NCBI GenBank assembly: GCA_035315065.1
Contig: DATFYM010000026.1
Coordinates: 1-64,000, forward strand
DNA length: 64,000 nucleotides
Origin: DATFYM01 sp035315065
GTDB taxonomy: Bacteria > Acidobacteriota > Terriglobia > UBA7540
Direction of reading: 5' to 3'
A model generated the notes under the pieces. That model did no database searches, was not told the DNA's origin, and was given only the letters and a program-made list of their open reading frames with translations. Below are positions 60,146-64,000 of the stretch, one piece after another; within the stretch, counting starts at the first letter, position 1; every line of letters starts with the position of its first letter. The translations under genes were made by a program, and so were the position numbers.

Positions 60146-62573
60146 CGTAGCGTAGCGCCACCATCGGATCCACTTTCGCTGCCCAGCGCGCCGGGACGTA
60201 GGCCGCCAGCGCCGCCACCACCGCCAGCAGCGCCGTGATGCCCGCGAAAGCCGGCAGATCCATGCGCACGACGCCAAGGAGCACGGTGGTGAGCAGGCGA
60301 GTCATGGCCAGTGCCCCCACCACCCCGATGCCCAGGCCGATGGCCGATAGTTTTGCGGCGTAGCCTATCACCAGTTTGAGCACGTCGGCCCGCCTGGCTC
60401 CGAGCGCCATGCGCACGCCGATTTCGTGTGTGCGCTGCAGAACGGAATACGCCATGACGGCGAAGATACCGGCCGCCGCCAGCACCAGGGCAAGAACCCC
60501 AAAAAGAGTCATCGTGCGCGCCGAGTACTCCACACCGCTGACATCGTCGGAGATGAGCTGTTCGAGCGAGCGTGGGTCGTAGGGAGGCTGCTCCGAATCG
60601 AGACTCAACACCTGGGAGCGCGTTGCCGCCACCAAGGCGAGAGGATCGCCCGGCGTGCGGACCACCACGCCGGTGGAGGCCTGCGGCGCCTGGGCCAGCG
60701 GGAAGTACGCTGTCAAGTCTGTCCGTTTGTCCCACGGTGACGGCCGGACGCTTCCCACCACGCCCACGACCGTTCGCCACGGCCCGTTATTCTCCGGCCG
60801 GCCAAACCTGAGGCGTTTGCCCATGGCCTCCTCATGAGGCCAGATTTGGCGCGCCAAGCCCTCGCTGATGTCCACTACCAGCGGCGCGTCCGGGCCGTCT
60901 TGCGGTGAAAGGAAGCGGCCCTTGATCAGGGACACCCGGAGGACGCGGAAAAAGCCGGGGGTGACGGATTGTTCGCCTGTCGAGCGGATCTCTCCGGGCG
61001 CAGCAGGAGGCTCGCCCTCGGCGCTATACGGCGTCGAGTCCCAGCCCCACCAGCCTCCTGGCACGGCGGTGACGGCCCCGGCCGACTCTACGCCGGGGAG
61101 CGACTCAAGCCTCGGGATCAACTGCTCGTAAAATCCTCTGACGCGATCCGGGTTGCTGTATTTCGACTCGGCCAGCGAAATGCGGAAGGTAAGCACATGA
61201 CTGCGATCGAAACCCATCTCCTCCTTGGCCACATTGCGAAAGCCCGTGACCATAAGCCCTGCCGAGACCAGCAAAACCAAGGCCAGGGCTATTTCGGTGA
61301 CGACCAGCAAGGATCTCAGACGGCGCCGGCCGGGGCTCGCAGTTCCGCCGCGCGTGCCTTCTTTCAGCACGTCGTTCAAGTTAGGGCGCGAAACATGCAC
61401 GGCCGGCACGACCCCCGCCAGAATCCCGGCCAGCAAAGCCACCGCGATCGTGAACACCAGCACATGCCAATCCGGCTGAAGGTGCTTCAGCCCCGGCACG
61501 TGCTGCACAATGAAAGGTGGAATGCTGCTTTGGCTGAGGCCCACATACCAGTCGGCGAGGAGCAGCCCACCCACGCCGCCCAGCAAAGAAACCAGGGTGC
61601 TCTCCACCATCAATTGCCGGGTAACCCGCCAACGGCTGGCGCCGAGCGCTAAGCGGACGGCGATCTCCTTCTGGCGCCCGGTGACCCGCGCCAGAAGCAG
61701 GTTGGCCACGTTGGCGCAGGCCAGCAGAAGCACAAAACCGGCGGCACCCATCAAGACTCCGACAAACTGCTTGGAGCCGTACGTGAGGTCATCCACCAGG
61801 CCCACCACGCGCGCGCTGTGGCCGGCATTAGTCTCGGGGTACTCGTGGCCCAGCCGGGCGGCGATGGACTCGAGATCGTCTTGCGCCTTCGCCTTGGAGA
61901 CTCCAGGCTTTAGCCGTCCAAAAACCTCCAGAGTGTGATTGGCCCGGTCGGACGCCTCTTTCACCGTGAAATCGAGGGGCGCCCAGGCGTCGGCCCCGAC
62001 GGGAAAATCGAAGTCCGACGGCATGATTCCAATCACCGTGTACTTCTGGCCGCTCAGAAGCACGTTCTTGCCGACCATCGACGGGTCGCCACCGAGATGC
62101 CTCTGCCAGAACCCGTGGCTGAGGACAACTACGTTGCTGCGTCCTGTCCCAAAGTTATCAGCGGCAACGGTGCGGCCCAACTGGGCCGGTATACCCAGCA
62201 AAGGGAAGAAGTCGGCACTGACCTGAAACCCCTCGAGGCGCTCTGCCAAGTCCTCGCCCGTCAGATTGACGTTCCATCCTCGGAGGGCGGCAAGCACCTC
62301 GAATCCTTTCGCCTGCTCGTGCCAGTCGCGGAAATTGGCCGCGGCAACTGACATGTGATCCCGATTCTGTTTGGGTACCGTTTCCCAGACAGTTACGGCC
62401 CGGTCGAGGTCTTGAAACGCAAAGGGGTGCAGTAACATCGCGTTGATGGAGCTGTACATCGACGTGTTGGCGCCAATACCCAGCGCCAGCGCGACAATCG
62501 CCACCGCCGTGAAGCCGGGGCTCTTCTTCAACATTCGAAGGCCATACTTCAAGTCTTGCAACAGAGTTCCCAT
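60141..62573 (-). CDS. ADOP-family permease 4
   Basis: The 810-residue protein starts MGTLLQDLKYGLRMLKKSPG with helix IVALALGIGANTSMYSSI. The first core contains RDHMSVAAANFRDWHEQAKG, and VSADFFPLLGIPAQLGRTV precedes the FtsX unit with LLACANVANLLLARVTGRQK. The second half repeats this and ends WAAKVDPMVALRYE. It has the single-protein MacB-FtsX duplication of ADOPs and no ATPase partner. The gap to ADOP 3 is filled by heptanucleotide repeats, that to ADOP 5 by another repeat type. The substrate is unknown. Confidence 0.93.
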   Translation of the reverse strand: MGTLLQDLKYGLRMLKKSPGFTAVAIVALALGIGANTSMYSSINAMLLHPFAFQDLDRAVTVWETVPKQNRDHMSVAAANFRDWHEQAKGFEVLAALRGWNVNLTGEDLAERLEGFQVSADFFPLLGIPAQLGRTVAADNFGTGRSNVVVLSHGFWQRHLGGDPSMVGKNVLLSGQKYTVIGIMPSDFDFPVGADAWAPLDFTVKEASDRANHTLEVFGRLKPGVSKAKAQDDLESIAARLGHEYPETNAGHSARVVGLVDDLTYGSKQFVGVLMGAAGFVLLLACANVANLLLARVTGRQKEIAVRLALGASRWRVTRQLMVESTLVSLLGGVGGLLLADWYVGLSQSSIPPFIVQHVPGLKHLQPDWHVLVFTIAVALLAGILAGVVPAVHVSRPNLNDVLKEGTRGGTASPGRRRLRSLLVVTEIALALVLLVSAGLMVTGFRNVAKEEMGFDRSHVLTFRISLAESKYSNPDRVRGFYEQLIPRLESLPGVESAGAVTAVPGGWWGWDSTPYSAEGEPPAAPGEIRSTGEQSVTPGFFRVLRVSLIKGRFLSPQDGPDAPLVVDISEGLARQIWPHEEAMGKRLRFGRPENNGPWRTVVGVVGSVRPSPWDKRTDLTAYFPLAQAPQASTGVVVRTPGDPLALVAATRSQVLSLDSEQPPYDPRSLEQLISDDVSGVEYSARTMTLFGVLALVLAAAGIFAVMAYSVLQRTHEIGVRMALGARRADVLKLVIGYAAKLSAIGLGIGVVGALAMTRLLTTVLLGVVRMDLPAFAGITALLAVVAALAAYVPARWAAKVDPMVALRYE

Positions 62574-62587
62574 TGCTACCTCCCCTC

Positions 62588-62689
62588 AGGAAGTGGCCAG
62601 TGACAAGTGACGAGCCGAAGACCAGGAGGACGACAACATCAGGTGGTTTCTTAAACTCGTCACTTGCCACTCGTCACTCGTACCTAAGC
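62588..62689. repeat. Inverted pair of heptanucleotide repeats (AGTGACA/AGTGGCC)
   Basis: GAAGTGGCCAGTGACAAGTG (62590 on) faces AACTCGTCACTTGCCACTCG (62655 on). The last units run into the ADOP 5 stop and its final codons. Confidence 0.85.
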
Positions 62690-64000
62690 GCCACCATCGG
62701 ATCTACTTTTGCCGCCCGACGTCCCGGAATGTAGCTCGCTGCCAGGGTCACCAGGACCAGAACGGCTGGAATGCTTATGAACACGGTGACGTCGCGGGGA
62801 CTAACGCCATAGAGCAGCGATCCGATGAATCGGGTAATGGCCAGCGCCGCCGGGATTCCCACCGCCACTCCCGCGCCCGCCAGCAACGCACCCCTGCTTA
62901 CGACAAGCTCGAAAACGTCCCTACGGGATGCACCGAGGGCAACTCGGATACCGATTTCGTGCAGCCGCTGGGTGACCGAGTACGCGGTAATGCCGTAGAT
63001 TCCGATAGCCGCCAGTACCAGTGCAAAGCCCGCAAAGCCGGCCAGGAATGCGGTCATCAGCCTCGACTGAGAGACTGAATCGGATACCACTTGACGCATG
63101 GTGCGCAGTTTCAAGATCGGGACGTCACGATCGAGCGTTTGCACCTGCCCGCGAACTATGGCCGCAAGTTTGGCCGGATCGCCCGTGGTCCGCAACGCCA
63201 CCCACATCACACTCGCCGGCGACTGCGCGTGCGGACGGTAGACTCCGGGCATGGGGGGCTTCATCGGTTGTTGACTCTTATAGGAACCGACCACGCCGAC
63301 GATCGTCCGCCAGTGGCCGTCGTACTCGTCCTTGAACCGGTGCCCGATCGGGTCCTCATGGGGAAAGAACTGCCGGGCAAGTGTGTGGTTGATCACCGCC
63401 ACGGGCAACGCGGCGGCCGTATCACGCTCGTCGAAGTCGCGCCCACGCACCACCGGAATTCCCATGGCGCGGAAGAAACCTGGGGTCGAAGTATTGTACT
63501 GCACCAGGGTAGCCTGCCAATCCTCAGGCTTCGGACGGCCCTCAATCTCTAATTTGCCGCCGGTCATGCCGCCCGTCATGGGAAGCGTCATGACCGCAGC
63601 CGCCGCATCCACGCCCGGCGCCGTCCGTAAGTTGGCAAGCAGTTCCTGGTAAAACGCCGTGATCCGTGGCGACGTGGAGTACTTCGCGTAGGGAGGGTCA
63701 AGCGCAAACGTGAGCACGTGCTCGATGCGGAGCCCGGTGTCCAGACGGAGGACGAAGATCAGATCCTTGACGAGCAGTCCGGCGCCCACCAGCAGCACGA
63801 GCGACAAGGCCACCTCTCCGGCAACCAGGGAAGAGAGAATCCGCCGGCGCGAGCGCGCCCCGCTCCAGGCGTTGGCGTCACCTTTGAGTGCCGCGTTCAG
63901 GTCGGTCTTGGAGCCGTGCCACGCCGGAGTCAATCCAAACAGAATCCCGGTCAACAGCGATAGCGCCAGCGTGAAAGCGAGTACGTCGGTGTTGAGGCCC
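62674..64000 (-). CDS. ADOP-family permease 5 (5' part outside the window)
   Basis: Only the second half is seen, with about 442 codons continuing in frame to the window edge (GLNTDVLAFTLALSLLTGIL at 63999 inward). It has the second FtsX-type helices (ALVLAAIGIYGITAYSVTQR), the second periplasmic core (GKLEIEGRPKPEDWQATLVQ, VRGRDFDERDTAAALPVAVI) and the terminal GRRAAKVDPMVALRYE. The N-terminal core and first FtsX unit lie beyond position 64000. It is the fourth ADOP of the tandem group on this strand. Confidence 0.92.
   Translation of the reverse strand, partial: GLNTDVLAFTLALSLLTGILFGLTPAWHGSKTDLNAALKGDANAWSGARSRRRILSSLVAGEVALSLVLLVGAGLLVKDLIFVLRLDTGLRIEHVLTFALDPPYAKYSTSPRITAFYQELLANLRTAPGVDAAAAVMTLPMTGGMTGGKLEIEGRPKPEDWQATLVQYNTSTPGFFRAMGIPVVRGRDFDERDTAAALPVAVINHTLARQFFPHEDPIGHRFKDEYDGHWRTIVGVVGSYKSQQPMKPPMPGVYRPHAQSPASVMWVALRTTGDPAKLAAIVRGQVQTLDRDVPILKLRTMRQVVSDSVSQSRLMTAFLAGFAGFALVLAAIGIYGITAYSVTQRLHEIGIRVALGASRRDVFELVVSRGALLAGAGVAVGIPAALAITRFIGSLLYGVSPRDVTVFISIPAVLVLVTLAASYIPGRRAAKVDPMVALRYE

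Overview
The window looks like chromosomal DNA of an Acidobacteriota bacterium of the Solibacter/Bryobacter kind. The main reason is the set of five ~810-residue 'acidobacterial duplicated orphan permeases' (ADOP: a MacB-like periplasmic core plus two FtsX units, with no ATPase gene beside them). A TonB-dependent receptor with an N-terminal carboxypeptidase-like fold, Tat-exported sugar enzymes, a long Ser/Thr kinase preceded by ECF-sigma remnants and many toxin-antitoxin genes fit the same picture. The DNA is GC-rich, and almost every gene junction carries short heptanucleotide tandem repeats or palindromes.

Layout: 0-1.1 kb, a nest of whole and broken toxin-antitoxin genes. 1.2-5.6 kb, ADOP 1, a small exported protein and an L-rhamnose-isomerase-like enzyme, then tRNA-Arg(TCG). 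6.1-11.9 kb, a promoter and an operon of a DUF2760 protein and two divergent Hsp70 proteins, one with a long C-terminal extension. 12-22 kb, mostly exported enzymes: GH127 glycosidase, FKBP isomerase, dihaem peroxidase, DinB protein, DUF362 protein with an unknown partner, and a Tat-exported mannonate-dehydratase-like protein. 22-24 kb, non-coding repeat arrays. 24.1-25 kb, a TumE/TumA-type toxin-antitoxin pair between direct repeats. 25.3-31.2 kb, a very large kinase / degenerate SIR2-like / STAND NTPase / membrane / HEAT-repeat protein split by a one-base frameshift. 31.6-36 kb, a second toxin-antitoxin island with segmental duplications, relics and dense palindromes. 36-40 kb, an MFS transporter and a TonB receptor. 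40.4-44.8 kb, a redox-signalling group: receiver/thioredoxin-reductase fusion, cNMP-binding histidine kinase and ferredoxin-NADP-reductase-like protein. 45.3-49.8 kb, haem genes (HemL-like, HemE, HemY). 50.3-54.8 kb, a P1B-type metal ATPase, then an Hsp70-like protein overlapping a PPK2 kinase. 54.9-64 kb, four ADOP genes in tandem, the last running off the window.

Most promising for new biology are the kinase-SIR2-like-STAND-HEAT protein, whose SIR2-like part has lost its catalytic residues; the DUF2760/double-Hsp70 operon; the Hsp70-PPK2 translational pair; and the locus-specific heptanucleotide inverted repeats. All calls come from reading sequence and motifs; no database search was run.
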